From: a virus
Virus record (IMG/VR): IMGVR_UViG_3300024356_000028
Location: 1 to 29,606 of that record
Direction: 5' to 3' (one strand)
DNA length: 29,606 bases
In this document: one piece after another, positions 1 through 11,200 of the stretch
How positions within the stretch are numbered: position 1 is the first letter of the stretch
Layout of the letters: every line of letters begins with the position of its first letter
Program-made: the position numbers and the translations under genes
Notes under the pieces: generated by a model
What the model saw: only the letters and a program-made list of their open reading frames with translations
What the model was told of the DNA's origin: nothing
The model's database searches: none

Positions 1-557
1 GCTGCTAATGTGCCAAACCCTGCAGGTGCTGTAGCAGGAGCCAAAGTAAATGCCTGTGACGTAATTATACCAATAATATTACCATTAACTTCAATTAATA
101 TAACAGGTTTTCTATTACCGTCTGAATCAAATAATACTGTAGATCGCGCTCTAGTAGTTGCGAATCCTTCTGCTGTTTCTGGTCCTATAAATTTCCATTC
201 ACCGCCTTCATAAACATGTAGTGTTCGATAAGGCATCTTATACCATAATGCACCGTTTGGAGGATCTACCGGAGCTGTTTCGGCTATAACTGCAGAACCA
301 ACGATAACCCATTTTGCACCGTCGTAGACATGCAATAGGTCGTTGGTTGTATTGAACCAAAGTTGTCCTTCTAATGGTCTTGCAGGAGGATTAATATTTG
401 CAAAATTTTCTAGGAGATACAAAAAGTTTTCATTTTGTATTTCGCCGTAACCTACATAATTTCTTCCTACAAGGCCTATACTGGTAGAAGTGTCAACTGT
501 GCCGTCTTCTAAGACTACCAGTTGAACACCGCTGTATTTGTTAATTGTATAAGCCAT
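1..557 (-). CDS. Tail fibre-like structural protein, paralogue 3 (partial, runs off left edge)
   Basis: Only the N-terminal 185 residues are in the window; the frame is open to base 3 on the minus strand. The protein starts MAYTINKYSG and carries the docking module shared with the next two genes: residues about 25-50 hold GRNYVGYGEIQNENFLYLLE, followed by two tandem W-rich units (EGQLWFN...VYDGAKW and NGALWYK...VYEGGEW, the second ending in IGPETAEG). By analogy with the neighbours this part probably fixes the fibre to the baseplate, while the missing C-terminal part would determine binding specificity. The ATG at 557 is preceded by a good AGGAG and starts 20 bases after the stop of the upstream paralogue, so it is probably co-transcribed with it. 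The fibre role is inferred from paralogy and position; the open frame and the similarity are seen directly. Confidence 0.8.
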   Translation of the reverse strand, partial: MAYTINKYSGVQLVVLEDGTVDTSTSIGLVGRNYVGYGEIQNENFLYLLENFANINPPARPLEGQLWFNTTNDLLHVYDGAKWVIVGSAVIAETAPVDPPNGALWYKMPYRTLHVYEGGEWKFIGPETAEGFATTRARSTVLFDSDGNRKPVILIEVNGNIIGIITSQAFTLAPATAPAGFGTLA

Positions 558-577
558 TTAATCCGCTCCTAATCTCA

Positions 578-2389
578 TTATGGTGGAAGCACGGTGTCTG
601 ACACATGATTCCATGCACCGGCAATAACTTGGAAAACTTTAATAATTCTTGTTGTGCTAACACTAGGGGCTGGCACTGTTGCAACACTTATACTTACGTT
701 GGTTAAAGCAGGTGCTGTTCCTGTCGGAGTATTAAATGTTGAACTACTTTGATTAATTAATGGGTTAACATCTAAGTTAACAGTTGAATTACTTAAAATT
801 GTGCATAATATCCTAGCCACTGTGCCGTCTCTATAATCAGCCACAGGAGCAATATTGTTTAGAATGTTAGTAATAATATAACTATTGGGCTTACCGTCTG
901 ACAAGTCCATACTCAATACAATCGATCTAAGCTCAATAGTATTATCAACGTATTCTTTTGTCGCGGCATCTTGTGCTGCTGTAGGATCTGCCATTCCGGT
1001 AATCTTTGGACTACCGATAAGAGCTACGTTACCAGTCCCCTGAGGTTCTAATTCTAAATCTTGATTTGTTAATAAGGTGCTGATCTTATTATTTTGTAAT
1101 CTTAAATAAGCAGGATCTGTGACTAGACCAGGTCCAACGTTAATTACTGTCTGTTTACCAAAAGATGTAACGCCCGGAATGCTGGTAATTCCTACACCTA
1201 AACTGTTTGCTGTAAGAACTTCAATTCCATTAATTCTATAACTCTTACCTGAAGCAAGATTTATATGCTCTGAACTGTTCCAAGCCGAACTAGCTGTTGT
1301 CCAGGTCAATGTTTTATCTGGGTCGGTTCCGGCATTTAATGTTATTCCGCCGCCGTCTGCATCTGAATTATCTACAGCATTTTTAGCTAGTTCAATATTT
1401 TTATCTTCTACGCTTAAAGTTGCAGTATTAACAGTTGTGGTGGTTCCTTGAACTGTCAAATCACCTGTGATAACTAGACCACCACCAAGTGTTACTAAGC
1501 TATCTGTGTATCCATCATAGATTTTAACCTGTCTGGTATCCGAATATATCGTTATCGCATCTTCTTGGTTAATACCTTTTCTAACGTTGAAAATCATATT
1601 TTTATCTGTAGATGCGTTTGATAAAAATACATTTCCTCCGTTAACTGTAAAGTTTCCTTGACCAGCTGAACCGATAACTAATCCAAGGTCAGTGGTAATA
1701 CGTAACTGTCCGGCAATCGCATTAGAAGTATCTTTTCTTACATAAGTTGTAGCAGTGGTTCCACCTAACTGTTCTGCATTTGTGCAGGTTACGTTAAATT
1801 TAATACCTGATAAATTTCCAGCATTGAAGCCAGGAGTTATACTTCCGGTAAATCCTTCGATGGCATTTTTTGGAGTAAAGGTATCTTTAGCAAAAATACC
1901 TAGTAAAATTCCGTTGTTATAAAGATAAGTTACAACACGAGTTTGGTTAAGTGTATCAAGAATACTTGCAACTTTTAATCCGCTTACACCCTGTGAAGCA
2001 GAATAGGACGGAGCTAAAAGAATCGTGTTGGTTCCGTCAAAGAAATACAATTGACGATCAACGTCATTGAACCATAAATCGCCAACACCGAGATTTGATG
2101 GTTGTGTGTTTGAAATAGTTGCAGAACTAACTGGCTGAAATCCTGTGCCGCTGTAGACTTTTAATTTTAATTCGCTAACGTCAAACCATATTTGTCCTCT
2201 AATAGGATGTGTTGGACGAGTTGTGCTGGCAAAATTTTCTAAAAGTTTAATTAGGTTTTCATTAAGTGCTTCACCGAAACCACTATAATTTTTACCAATT
2301 AAAGTTAGATCTGTGCTTAACTGGTCAATCTGACCATCAGCTACGGTTGCTACAATCGTTCCGTCTGTTTTATTAATTTGATAGGCCAT
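578..2389 (-). CDS. Tail fibre-like structural protein, paralogue 2 (603 aa)
   Basis: Probable trimeric tail fibre or adhesin of the baseplate periphery. The first ~170 residues repeat the docking module of the flanking paralogues (GKNYSGFGEALNENLIKLLE, then two units with GQIWFD and GDLWFN, each followed by a Y-x-G or F-D-G turn). The centre (about residues 250-400) has the pattern GDLTVQGTTTTVNTATLSVE followed by DGGGITL and a W-rich stretch ending NLASGKSYRINGIEVL, a signature common in fibres of marine myoviruses. Near residue 465 stands DPTAAQDAATKEYVDN, a motif typically found before the C-terminal tip in phage fibres. The C-terminal ~120 residues are rich in Ser, Thr, Asn and Val with no recognised domain, and there is no tail-collar motif. 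The start at 2389 lies 12 bases after the upstream stop, with a weak Shine-Dalgarno, suggesting translational coupling. Confidence 0.85.
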   Translation of the reverse strand: MAYQINKTDGTIVATVADGQIDQLSTDLTLIGKNYSGFGEALNENLIKLLENFASTTRPTHPIRGQIWFDVSELKLKVYSGTGFQPVSSATISNTQPSNLGVGDLWFNDVDRQLYFFDGTNTILLAPSYSASQGVSGLKVASILDTLNQTRVVTYLYNNGILLGIFAKDTFTPKNAIEGFTGSITPGFNAGNLSGIKFNVTCTNAEQLGGTTATTYVRKDTSNAIAGQLRITTDLGLVIGSAGQGNFTVNGGNVFLSNASTDKNMIFNVRKGINQEDAITIYSDTRQVKIYDGYTDSLVTLGGGLVITGDLTVQGTTTTVNTATLSVEDKNIELAKNAVDNSDADGGGITLNAGTDPDKTLTWTTASSAWNSSEHINLASGKSYRINGIEVLTANSLGVGITSIPGVTSFGKQTVINVGPGLVTDPAYLRLQNNKISTLLTNQDLELEPQGTGNVALIGSPKITGMADPTAAQDAATKEYVDNTIELRSIVLSMDLSDGKPNSYIITNILNNIAPVADYRDGTVARILCTILSNSTVNLDVNPLINQSSSTFNTPTGTAPALTNVSISVATVPAPSVSTTRIIKVFQVIAGAWNHVSDTVLPP

Positions 2390-2401
2390 ATTCTAACTCT
2401 G

Positions 2402-4534
2402 TTATGTCGTTGTTGTTGTAGTAAATGCAGGAGGACCAGATCTTATAATATAGTTCAATGTTAAGAACGGATTCATTATACCAACCGCAGTTCCTAAAGC
2501 AAAAGAAGGATCTGGTTTTTTAATTCCACCTGAATCTTGTAAGTATTGCATTTGACCTGGAGCAGTCGGACCTAACCCAGTTGATGCTGGGGGATTGATC
2601 GCTGTATCATATTTTACTACGGAGTATTGAACTCCATTATAATTCAAAGAATGACTGTGTTCTGGTAAATTTCCTAACGTTAATGTAACAGAACTTTGTC
2701 CTGCATCGCCACCTAAAATCTGTGCTTTTGTGTCCGGAACCCTGCTTGCTGTTCCGCCACCGCCATCAACATATCCGCCAAGACTATTAGGAACAGTAAC
2801 ACCGTTATCCATGTTGTCTCGACCTAACGGAAATCTACCTCTTAGATCGGGTAACCTATAAGTATTCACACCAGCTAATGCTGTGGTTCCGTTATAAGTT
2901 GTTCCAATCACGTCATATAATTCTGGGTATTTGGCTTTTTCAACTTCGGAACCATCACATAATAAAAATCCATAGGGTGCTGTTGATCCTGCGTAAGGGA
3001 GAATAGTTCCTAACGGAATTCCTAAATCTCCGACAAATGTATCTCTAGTTTGTTTTAAAAGACCAGATGATGCACCGGTCGATTCGCTGGCTCTATATGT
3101 TAGAACAAAATCTGTTGCTTTAGATGTGTTTGGCGCAGGAGTTGGTTTTCCAGAGATGATATTTGCTGTCAACGTTGTAGTAAACAACTTCGAATAGCTA
3201 CCAACCTGGCCGTCAAACTGAACGGGTGGACTAACAACGTCACCAGTTAACTGAAATGTTGTAACTCTTTTCAAGTTAGTAGCTGTGTTGGCGTTACCGT
3301 TGATGTTACCGTTTAACACACCTTCAATTTCATCAGCAATAATTGTTTTTGCTCTAACTGTTTTCCAACGTTTTAATTCTGTTCCACTATCATAAGTTTC
3401 AGTAGTTCTTGGTTGTATTGAACTTACTTGAGTTACTCCTGTAACATCTAAAGTTGTTCCAACTAGAAGATTCTTCGCAATAGCGGCTCCGCCTGCTACA
3501 CGCAATGATCCGTTGTTTAAATTACTACTTTCTGACGTGTTGTCAACAATTAAAGATCCTGTTAATGCAATGTTACCGTCAACATCTAATGCCTGATCAG
3601 GAGCCGCTTTGTTAATACCAACCTTATTGTCTAGTATTCGTAAAATAGTGCTAGGAGTTCCGTTTCTATTAACTTGTAGATCTAACGAACTACCAGCAGC
3701 AGAGTTATAAATTTTTGCTGCTGTCGGAGAAGTTGATAAGTTAAAAGTTCCGTCAATGCCTAATGTAATACCACTATTATTTCTAACATTAAACGAATAG
3801 TCAGTAGTATTTGTTGTATCTGATCTTAAAAATTTTCCAGATGCTACTGAAGTTCCACTGATGTTTAAGGAATCTGCGCTTGAAGCGATTCCATAAAGTT
3901 TGGGAAGATTTCCGCCAACGAATCTTTCTATCTCAGCTGTTGTAACTGGAGTATTGACATTAATACCCGATTTAATTGTTACGAAACCGGAAATTTCAAC
4001 CTTGGGTGTAAAACTATCTTTTGAGAATATGATAACTGGAACATCTGCTAGATAAAATATCAATACTGATCTTTCAATGTTATCCGAGTCAGCGATCTTT
4101 TCAACAGCAGGTCCATATCTCAATCCGTCTACAGAACTTTCTGACGGACCTACCAAGATCCATCGTGTGCCTGTGTAAATTCTTAATTGTTGGTTTGTGG
4201 TATCAACCCACAATTCACCAACCTTCGATGTCTCAACGCTAGGCTCTGTAGCAGACTTTTGAATATTCGAAGCAGCTTTCCAACTAGTGTTATCCCATAC
4301 CATTAAGATACCGTTGGTGCTATCATACCAAAGTTGTCCTTCTACAGGGTTAATTGGTTGTGTTCCGCTAGCAAAATTTTCAAGTAAATGCAAAAAGTTT
4401 TCTGCGATTATCTGTCCATACCCAGTGACATTTCTTCCTGGGAAAATTAAGCTGGTGTCTGTGCTTGAAGTATTGTCAAATACCGTAACAGGACTCTTAT
4501 TGTCTTTGTCAGTAAAATTTACGATATATGGCAT
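2402..4534 (-). CDS. Tail fibre protein with phage tail-collar domain, paralogue 1 (710 aa)
   Basis: Probable short-tail-fibre-like protein analogous to T4 gp12. Residues 1-170 are the docking module shared with the two downstream genes (GRNVTGYGQIIAENFLHLLE, EGQLWYD, GELWVD, ILVGPSESS). The middle contains the fibre pattern GSLRVAGGAAIAKNLLVG. Residues about 500-580 match the phage tail-collar domain (PF07484): GTILPYAGSTAPYGFLLCDG, then YRLPDLRGRFPLGRDN. Further on, PEHSHS places His626 and His628 in the H-x-H arrangement that coordinates a metal ion in the T4 gp12 trimer, so a metal-bound trimeric tip is plausible. The C-terminus is a run of threonines. Start 4534 has GAGGT at a good spacing and follows the upstream stop by 3 bases. 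The collar domain is firm; equating the protein with gp12 is an inference. Confidence 0.9.
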   Translation of the reverse strand: MPYIVNFTDKDNKSPVTVFDNTSSTDTSLIFPGRNVTGYGQIIAENFLHLLENFASGTQPINPVEGQLWYDSTNGILMVWDNTSWKAASNIQKSATEPSVETSKVGELWVDTTNQQLRIYTGTRWILVGPSESSVDGLRYGPAVEKIADSDNIERSVLIFYLADVPVIIFSKDSFTPKVEISGFVTIKSGINVNTPVTTAEIERFVGGNLPKLYGIASSADSLNISGTSVASGKFLRSDTTNTTDYSFNVRNNSGITLGIDGTFNLSTSPTAAKIYNSAAGSSLDLQVNRNGTPSTILRILDNKVGINKAAPDQALDVDGNIALTGSLIVDNTSESSNLNNGSLRVAGGAAIAKNLLVGTTLDVTGVTQVSSIQPRTTETYDSGTELKRWKTVRAKTIIADEIEGVLNGNINGNANTATNLKRVTTFQLTGDVVSPPVQFDGQVGSYSKLFTTTLTANIISGKPTPAPNTSKATDFVLTYRASESTGASSGLLKQTRDTFVGDLGIPLGTILPYAGSTAPYGFLLCDGSEVEKAKYPELYDVIGTTYNGTTALAGVNTYRLPDLRGRFPLGRDNMDNGVTVPNSLGGYVDGGGGTASRVPDTKAQILGGDAGQSSVTLTLGNLPEHSHSLNYNGVQYSVVKYDTAINPPASTGLGPTAPGQMQYLQDSGGIKKPDPSFALGTAVGIMNPFLTLNYIIRSGPPAFTTTTTT

Positions 4535-4537
4535 CTA

Positions 4538-5179
4538 TTATACCTCAGTAAAACCGGTTAAGCTCTGGCAACGAATCGTATAGTCAATTTGAATTAATCT
4601 ATTCAAGGATTTTTGCACAGGGTGAAAAATTACATGTGTTAAAAGTTTTCCTGATCCAGATGGATCATAACTTTTAAGACCTAACTCGTCGAATACAAAG
4701 TTGCCGCTCAAATCAACTGAGTTGTCAAATGCTTCTTGATCTAAAGGTTCGCCGTAGTCTAATAAACACGAAATCAAAATATCACTATAAGTTGCACCGC
4801 TAATATGGCGAACTTCCATTTTATTACGAACAGGGTCTATATTTTCAGCTGCATTCGCATCAACTACTTTTCGGTAGGTTTGATTATAAAGACTAGAATT
4901 TACTCCAATAGTATTTGGTGTAAGGTAAGTGATTAGTCCTGTAGGATCTACAGAAGTCCCCCCAGTTCCGAATACCATTTCATAGATAAATCCTTGCCCT
5001 TGATTACTCAAACTCTGCACCATCGATACAGACATGTTTTCGTAATGAATAGCGTTTCTTTTATCAATAAAAACTTCTCCTGAGCTAGGATCAAAAATTT
5101 TGATGTGCCCTTCAAAATGAAAGCCGCCAGTTTCGTTGGGGCGTTTCTCGGGCTGATTTAAATCGGTTTTTTCTGGCAT
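4538..5179 (-). CDS. Putative virion structural protein (213 aa, start chosen at MPEK)
   Basis: Unrecognised by name, but its position between the giant baseplate protein and the fibres suggests a baseplate or fibre-attachment protein. The frame can be extended to 5242 (234 aa), overlapping the giant gene by 32 bases; ATG codons also occur at 5206, 5203 and 5200. I prefer ATG 5179 (MPEKTDLNQPEK) because it has AAAGAG about 6 bases upstream, and because a late-promoter-like AATAAATA at 5208-5215 would start RNA near 5200, downstream of the earlier ATGs. The body begins with GGFHFEGHIKIFDPSSGEVF and has DKRNAIHYENMS, then a glycine-rich FGTGGTSVDPTG loop and a C-terminal beta-rich part ending in IDYTIRCQ. 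The pattern looks like a small beta-sandwich virion protein. No signal peptide or membrane segment is seen. The gene is firm; its function is not. Confidence 0.75.
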   Translation of the reverse strand: MPEKTDLNQPEKRPNETGGFHFEGHIKIFDPSSGEVFIDKRNAIHYENMSVSMVQSLSNQGQGFIYEMVFGTGGTSVDPTGLITYLTPNTIGVNSSLYNQTYRKVVDANAAENIDPVRNKMEVRHISGATYSDILISCLLDYGEPLDQEAFDNSVDLSGNFVFDELGLKSYDPSGSGKLLTHVIFHPVQKSLNRLIQIDYTIRCQSLTGFTEV

Positions 5180-5207
5180 TTTAGTCTCTTTTGATTCCAT
5201 CATCATG

Positions 5208-5215
5208 TATTTATT
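5208..5215 (-). promoter_or_regulatory. Candidate late promoter (AATAAATA) for structural protein and fibres
   Basis: The minus strand reads AATAAATA, matching the NATAAATA form of the T4-type late promoter described for marine T4-like phages. It overlaps the stop codon of the giant gene (TAA at 5213-5211). Initiation would fall near 5200, leaving about 20 bases of leader before the preferred ATG at 5179. It may let the fibre genes be transcribed independently of the preceding 13.7-kb gene. Assigned by motif and position only. Confidence 0.5.
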
Positions 5216-8200
5216 CTGGCAAATCGCTCGTTCCCTGTGCAATGAATTTAGCTATGGCAGTGTCGGATTCTAGCAGCGTTACGCCGTTGCTAGCGGTTGT
5301 TTCGCCTCTCTCATACCATAATTTACCTGTTTTCTTAATTACAGATATTCTAGTTCCTGCTGAAACTGCTTCAGTTAGTCGAATATAGTTTCCTGTTCCG
5401 TTTACAGAAAACTCAGCTTCTAAGGTTTTATCTGATGATGGGCTAGACGCTCCTAGAGATTCGTCGTAAACTGCTACAGGATCTTTACGCAATCTGCGGC
5501 CACCGACAAACACTTCTATCTGATCGCACGGCCCATAAGTGGCAGGTATCGTAGATCTAAACCAAGAATTTCTATTAGATTTAACAGGAGTATACTCTAA
5601 CGGTCCAATTAAAATTGTGCTACCGTCGCTGATAAAATCTATACGATCTTGCGATTCATTATAAGGAATAGTGTTTTGATAACCAACATCTATCACAGTA
5701 GAATCCTTGGCATGCAACACAGCTATCGAAGTTCCAAGACTACCTCTACGTAATTGAGAAAGGACATTTCCCACTTTACTCATATACTCAATCTTTTCAC
5801 CGTTAATATGAACGATTCCCGGTATGTTGCGAGATGGTATTGGCTCAGTTAAGTCTGTAGCATTAGTTACTTCTAAACTAGTGTCATAGTAATTTAACGC
5901 TTTAGCTAACTTAACACTATTGATAGAATATCTCTTATATTGATATCCATTCAACATATCTTTGTAAATCTCAAAGGCACTAGGATTCTTATAAGTCTTG
6001 TCTCCAAATAATACTATTTTTATTAAATCTGAATCTGTGGTATCTTGTGTTAGATATAAAGAATTTCTTGCAAGATCGACATAATAATCTTGATCTCTTG
6101 TTAGTCTAACACCGTTCTTATAAACCCAAATATAGTCAATTGTGATAGGTGTGTAGTCTAACTTGTATTTTACTTTTCCGCCTTTGTATTCGTCTGATAC
6201 TATCTTCAAGGAAGGGTATTCAGAGAACCATGTTACTACAATTTCATCCTCGTCAACTAATGGATATGTGTCGATGATAACAATATTACTACCATCTACA
6301 TAGTATTCTGCACGGAAATCGTTTTCAATAACAATAGTATCTCCTTCGACTAGCACAGAAGGAACTATCGTTAATTCTTTTGAAGTTCCGTCATAGTTGT
6401 AATCTTCTACGAATGTTTTTAATTCGCCATTAATAAACACTCGAACGTTTGTCGGAAGAACTGTTCCGGCTGGTTCGAATGGATCTGTTCCTAATATAAA
6501 GGAATTATTAGTTCCGTCATAGACAGCGTTAACAGTATCAACTCCTCTTAGTGCAACACCATTAACTTCAACTATCATAGACGACAAAGAAGATGCTCTC
6601 TGAAGGTTTACAAATTTATCTAAGTCGAAACTTCTTGTGCTGCCTTCATATGTAAGAACTTGTCGATTTACTCGAACTACTGATAACCCTGTCGAATCAA
6701 CGTCAAAGTTTGCACCTAATGCTAGAATTTTCACAATGCTTCTAGCAGGAGGTTTAATACTAAACTGAGCTACAGTTTTATTTGTTAGAGCAAAATTTCC
6801 AGTGCTATTGATAAATCCAATATCTGTTTGGATTCCGTCAACTGTTACAAATACTGAACTAGTATCGGCATAGTTTGCATTGGTTAGGAACAAGGATGTA
6901 TCGCCGTCTGCTTCATATTCTTGATAATCTAATAAAGACAATCCGCCGATACTTACAGCAATTATCTCTATAATTTTATTAGCATCTGGCGCGACTGGGA
7001 ATTCAATCTGATTTAGTTTAAGATCAATTATATAATCTGTTTGTTTTACTTTATCGATGTAAATTAACACAGATTGTTTTTCAAGAATGTTTATACCAAT
7101 GTCAAAATATCTTGTCGAACCGTCTGATACTAAAACTGTTGATTGTATTGCAGCAGATCCAGTTTTTGTTGTTTGGAAAACTTTAATAGATACACTATCT
7201 AATACCTGACCTGGAATATTTTCTTCCGGAGCTGGAACTTGATCTGGACCTATAAATTTACCGCCTTCAATAGCTATTTCTTCGGCAGTAGTTCCTGTAG
7301 CAGTAGCATACGCACCGCTCATAGCACTTAATGAACCACCACTTATTCTAGTATCTAAAATATTTGGATCATTAACTGTAACAGACCCGTCACTGTCCGA
7401 AGGACGGAAAATTAAAGTATCGCCAGCATAAGTTTGTATATACTGACCAATATCAACATAGTTTGTAGAACCGTCGCCAACGAATGTTGGCATTTCTGCA
7501 TTTGGATTCACTGCATATGAGCTATCCAGAGCAGGTGTCCAATACGGATCATCGATTCGTGTAGTTAGTTGTTCATTAACACGCTTTATGTAAACGTTGA
7601 TTTGTTGTCCTTCTGCTGGAACGTAAGGCAATACCACATAATTGGTTGATCCATCAGCTATATGATAATAGTCAGCACTTGGCTCAACGCTATCCCAGTT
7701 ATCTGTAAACCAAGGTAGGGCATCCCAACCGCCGGTGACATCAAATGTTGTTCCTTGTATCGAAACTCCGCCGTAATCAATACCAGTCATTAGTTGATTT
7801 AATTCTTTACCCAGCATGCCGCTGCTTGGAGAATAATACTTTTCAATCCTGTTGATACTGTCTAATAACTCGTCATTTTTTTGATATGTTATAATAATAA
7901 CATCATCTTTTAAAGGAGCTTCTATAAATTTTATTTTACCCTTTAATAAACTGTAGTCATCGACGCTTGAAATATATAAACTAATTTCATATTCGTTGGT
8001 TAACACTACTTGACTGTTTTTAGTTATTGTTATCTTACTTTTATCTCTTGTTGGTGCGTAATTTAATTCAAATACTGCGGTAAGTCCGCTGGCAACGAAT
8101 GTTTGAGAATAAGATAAGTTTGTGTATAATCCTTGTTTAGCTAATCTATCAAACTTAATTTTTAAATCAAAAGTTCTTGTTTTAGTGTCGCCTAAGATCG

Positions 8201-11200
8201 GAACAGCTCTTGCTGTTCTATAACCTGTAGCATTACCACCAACTAATGTAACAGTTGGGGCTTTTGTATATCCTGAACCAACTGTTAAAACTTGGATTCC
8301 AGACACTTTGCCGTTTGATACAAATGCTTGAGCTGTAGCACCAGTGCCATCACCGTCAATTACTACTCGAGGTGCTTGAGTATATTGCTCGCCTACGTCT
8401 GCTATCTGTATATCAACAATTGAAAAGCCTAAATTATCTTTCCACCATTTCCATGGATAGGAATTAATACTGTTACTATTTTTGTTAACTGGAAGAATTC
8501 GACCTTCTAATTCAACATACTCTGCAGGAAGGTCAAAGTCTGTAGCAGCCATACCCAATGGCTCGACACTGTCATATCGGCTGATGTATTGTCTTACTGT
8601 CGATCTATATGGTTTGACTTCGTCAATGTAATCTTGGAAATTCTTTAAATTATCATTTTTATAATTTAATCTTTGTTCTAAATTACCTATATTATGAATA
8701 GCTGTTAAGAAGCTGGTCTTAAAAGCCCAGTCAACATATAACTGTTCTGAAAATACATATCTGATACAGGTAAAAAATAACTTGTTCCATTCGACAGCAT
8801 AGTTATTAATAAAGATATCTTCTTTGATTGCTTTAAGAATATTTCTTAATTCTTTTGCGTTTTCAATATCATAGAAACCAGTGTCGAAGCTAGAAACATT
8901 ATCATAACCAATACCCGCTGTATTAATATTGTATAACGTGTCTTTTAATTTAATAGTTCCCTGTTTTCTTGCAACCATTGTAAATCTATCTAAGAATGTT
9001 CCGGCAGCATCAGATGTCTTTTCAAACCATGCCCATCCACCGCTAGAATATTCTTTAACTTGAATTACATCACCAATACTTACATCAATGGTCGATTCTT
9101 CGAAAACTTGAGAAATTTCTTTTACTAATCGAGTTCCTACACCGTATCCATCTTTATACCAGTCAATATATTCCCAGTATCTAGTGGTGTCATAGGCCTG
9201 AGATGCACTTCTAAAGAATGTTTTTCTTATGTCGTCCCAAGCATAAATGCTCCAAAATCCGTTAGCTGTTGAATCTGAATTTACCAACACAGAAAATTGT
9301 CTTACACTAACTGTTGCAGAATTGTATCTCTTGCCTCTCGAATCAATTCTTACTGAAGAAATTCTTCCTTGATTATCTATAATAGCCACAGCTTTGGCAC
9401 CTTTACCGTCACCATCGATTACTATAGGAGGAGAAACTTTATATCCAGCACCCGGATCTAATATATCGATCGTATCAACTTCACCGTCGACAATGTTTAC
9501 TTGCAATTTTGCTTGTTTGGTTCTTACTGTTCCAACAACGGCCAAATCGTTATAAGTGTCTACAGTTACATCATAAAGATTTAGTGCTTCGCTTGGTGCT
9601 AGATCGACCAAGTTTAAATTTTCATAATTAATTGTATCAGCAAATGGCTCTTTATATAAAATTGCATTAACATTATCGACAACGATTTTTAATGCAGCCA
9701 ACCTATTAACAAACATACTTTGTCTAGGTCTAAATGCTATTCCATATTTTTGTTTAATTGGTAGGTCTGGATCTGGCACACGATTACCTGCTTGATCGTA
9801 GCCTATTAAACTATCGAACCACTTTGTTTCTAATTTCGTCGAAGGCAAGCTATCTGCAATACCGTCCGACAATAGTTGATATTCATTATGAATAGGGTTC
9901 AGTTCGGAATAATCTTTTCTAAATTGTAAATTAATTACCGCAGTAGCTGAAGTCATCACTGACGGTAAATTATAAGTTAATAGTTTATCTTTATCAATTA
10001 AAGAGACAAAAGCCACACCAGATGCTGTGGGATTTGAAATTAGATTGGCCACTGCGGCTGCAGAAATGTTTCTGCCCGGCATGTTCTCCGGAACTACAAC
10101 TTTATTTTTTACCCAATAATAATACAACGTATCTGTAGGCTCACCTAGAGAATTAAACAGATATTTTACAGAATATACATCGTTGTTTGGATATAACGGT
10201 TGTCCGGAAATCCCTTCAGCTAATCCTTCATTAGTATCTGCCAGGGCCGACCATTCGTTGGGTAATAATGGTGTTTCAACCCATTCGTATACGTCAATGG
10301 TTGATCCTTCTGCTAATCCGTTCCAGTTACCTAGTCTATATGCTAGGTCGCCTTGCTCATAATTTTTCCACTTAGCTGTAGATAGGTTCCACCATAACAA
10401 TCCAACATTTTTTGTGGTCCATGCAGTTTCAGGATCTACAACCTGTTCCTCTGTTCCTATACTATAGACAGCAGGATCAAAAGAAGTTTTAAATTTAATT
10501 TCTGATTCTGCAGAATTTAAAATTTTTAATTTTGCATGATCGATGTAATCAAGCTCTTGTATTTTATAATTCTTTTCAGTATCAAACATCGAAATACTCT
10601 TGATCATAGAAATATCTATAGTTGCTGTTTCTTGACCAATGATGTTTAAAGAATTAACTGATGCGTCTTTCTTGAATAGTCTAACATTTCCTGTTTTCAA
10701 CCCGGTAGTTGTATTACGATAGTCAGGAGATCCTACTACTATTGCAGATGCGCTAACATCAACACTGTAACCAAAACTTTCAAAAGGTGTAAAATCTGTG
10801 TCTAATTTTTCTGCTAAGAAATAAATGCTGTCTTTGATTTCAAATACATAAGCAGCACCACTATAACCTTGGCTTTCGATAAACTTAGTTCTGCCTTTGT
10901 CAAAGATAGTTCCAACAGTCATGTCTAATCTTGTAGGAATAATAAACGGAGAATTTTTAGCTCCTACAACAATTTTTTCTGTGTTAGCACTTATCTGAAC
11001 ATTTTGACCAAAGTATTCGTTAGGATATTGTTCATAACTTTCAAGTTTTTGTTTTAAACGATATTCAACAGGAGCATATCCGTCTGTTCTAAATACATAT
11101 ACGCTACCTTGATTTTGTAAATTAATATCCGCTAGCGGACTAGAAATAACAAGTGTTGATCCGCTGTAATCTAAATCTAAACTCCATCCAAACTGATCGC

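Noticed and set aside
10-213. Short plus-strand frame at the left edge
   Set aside because: Antisense to the partial fibre gene, whose minus-strand frame is clearly similar to its two neighbours.
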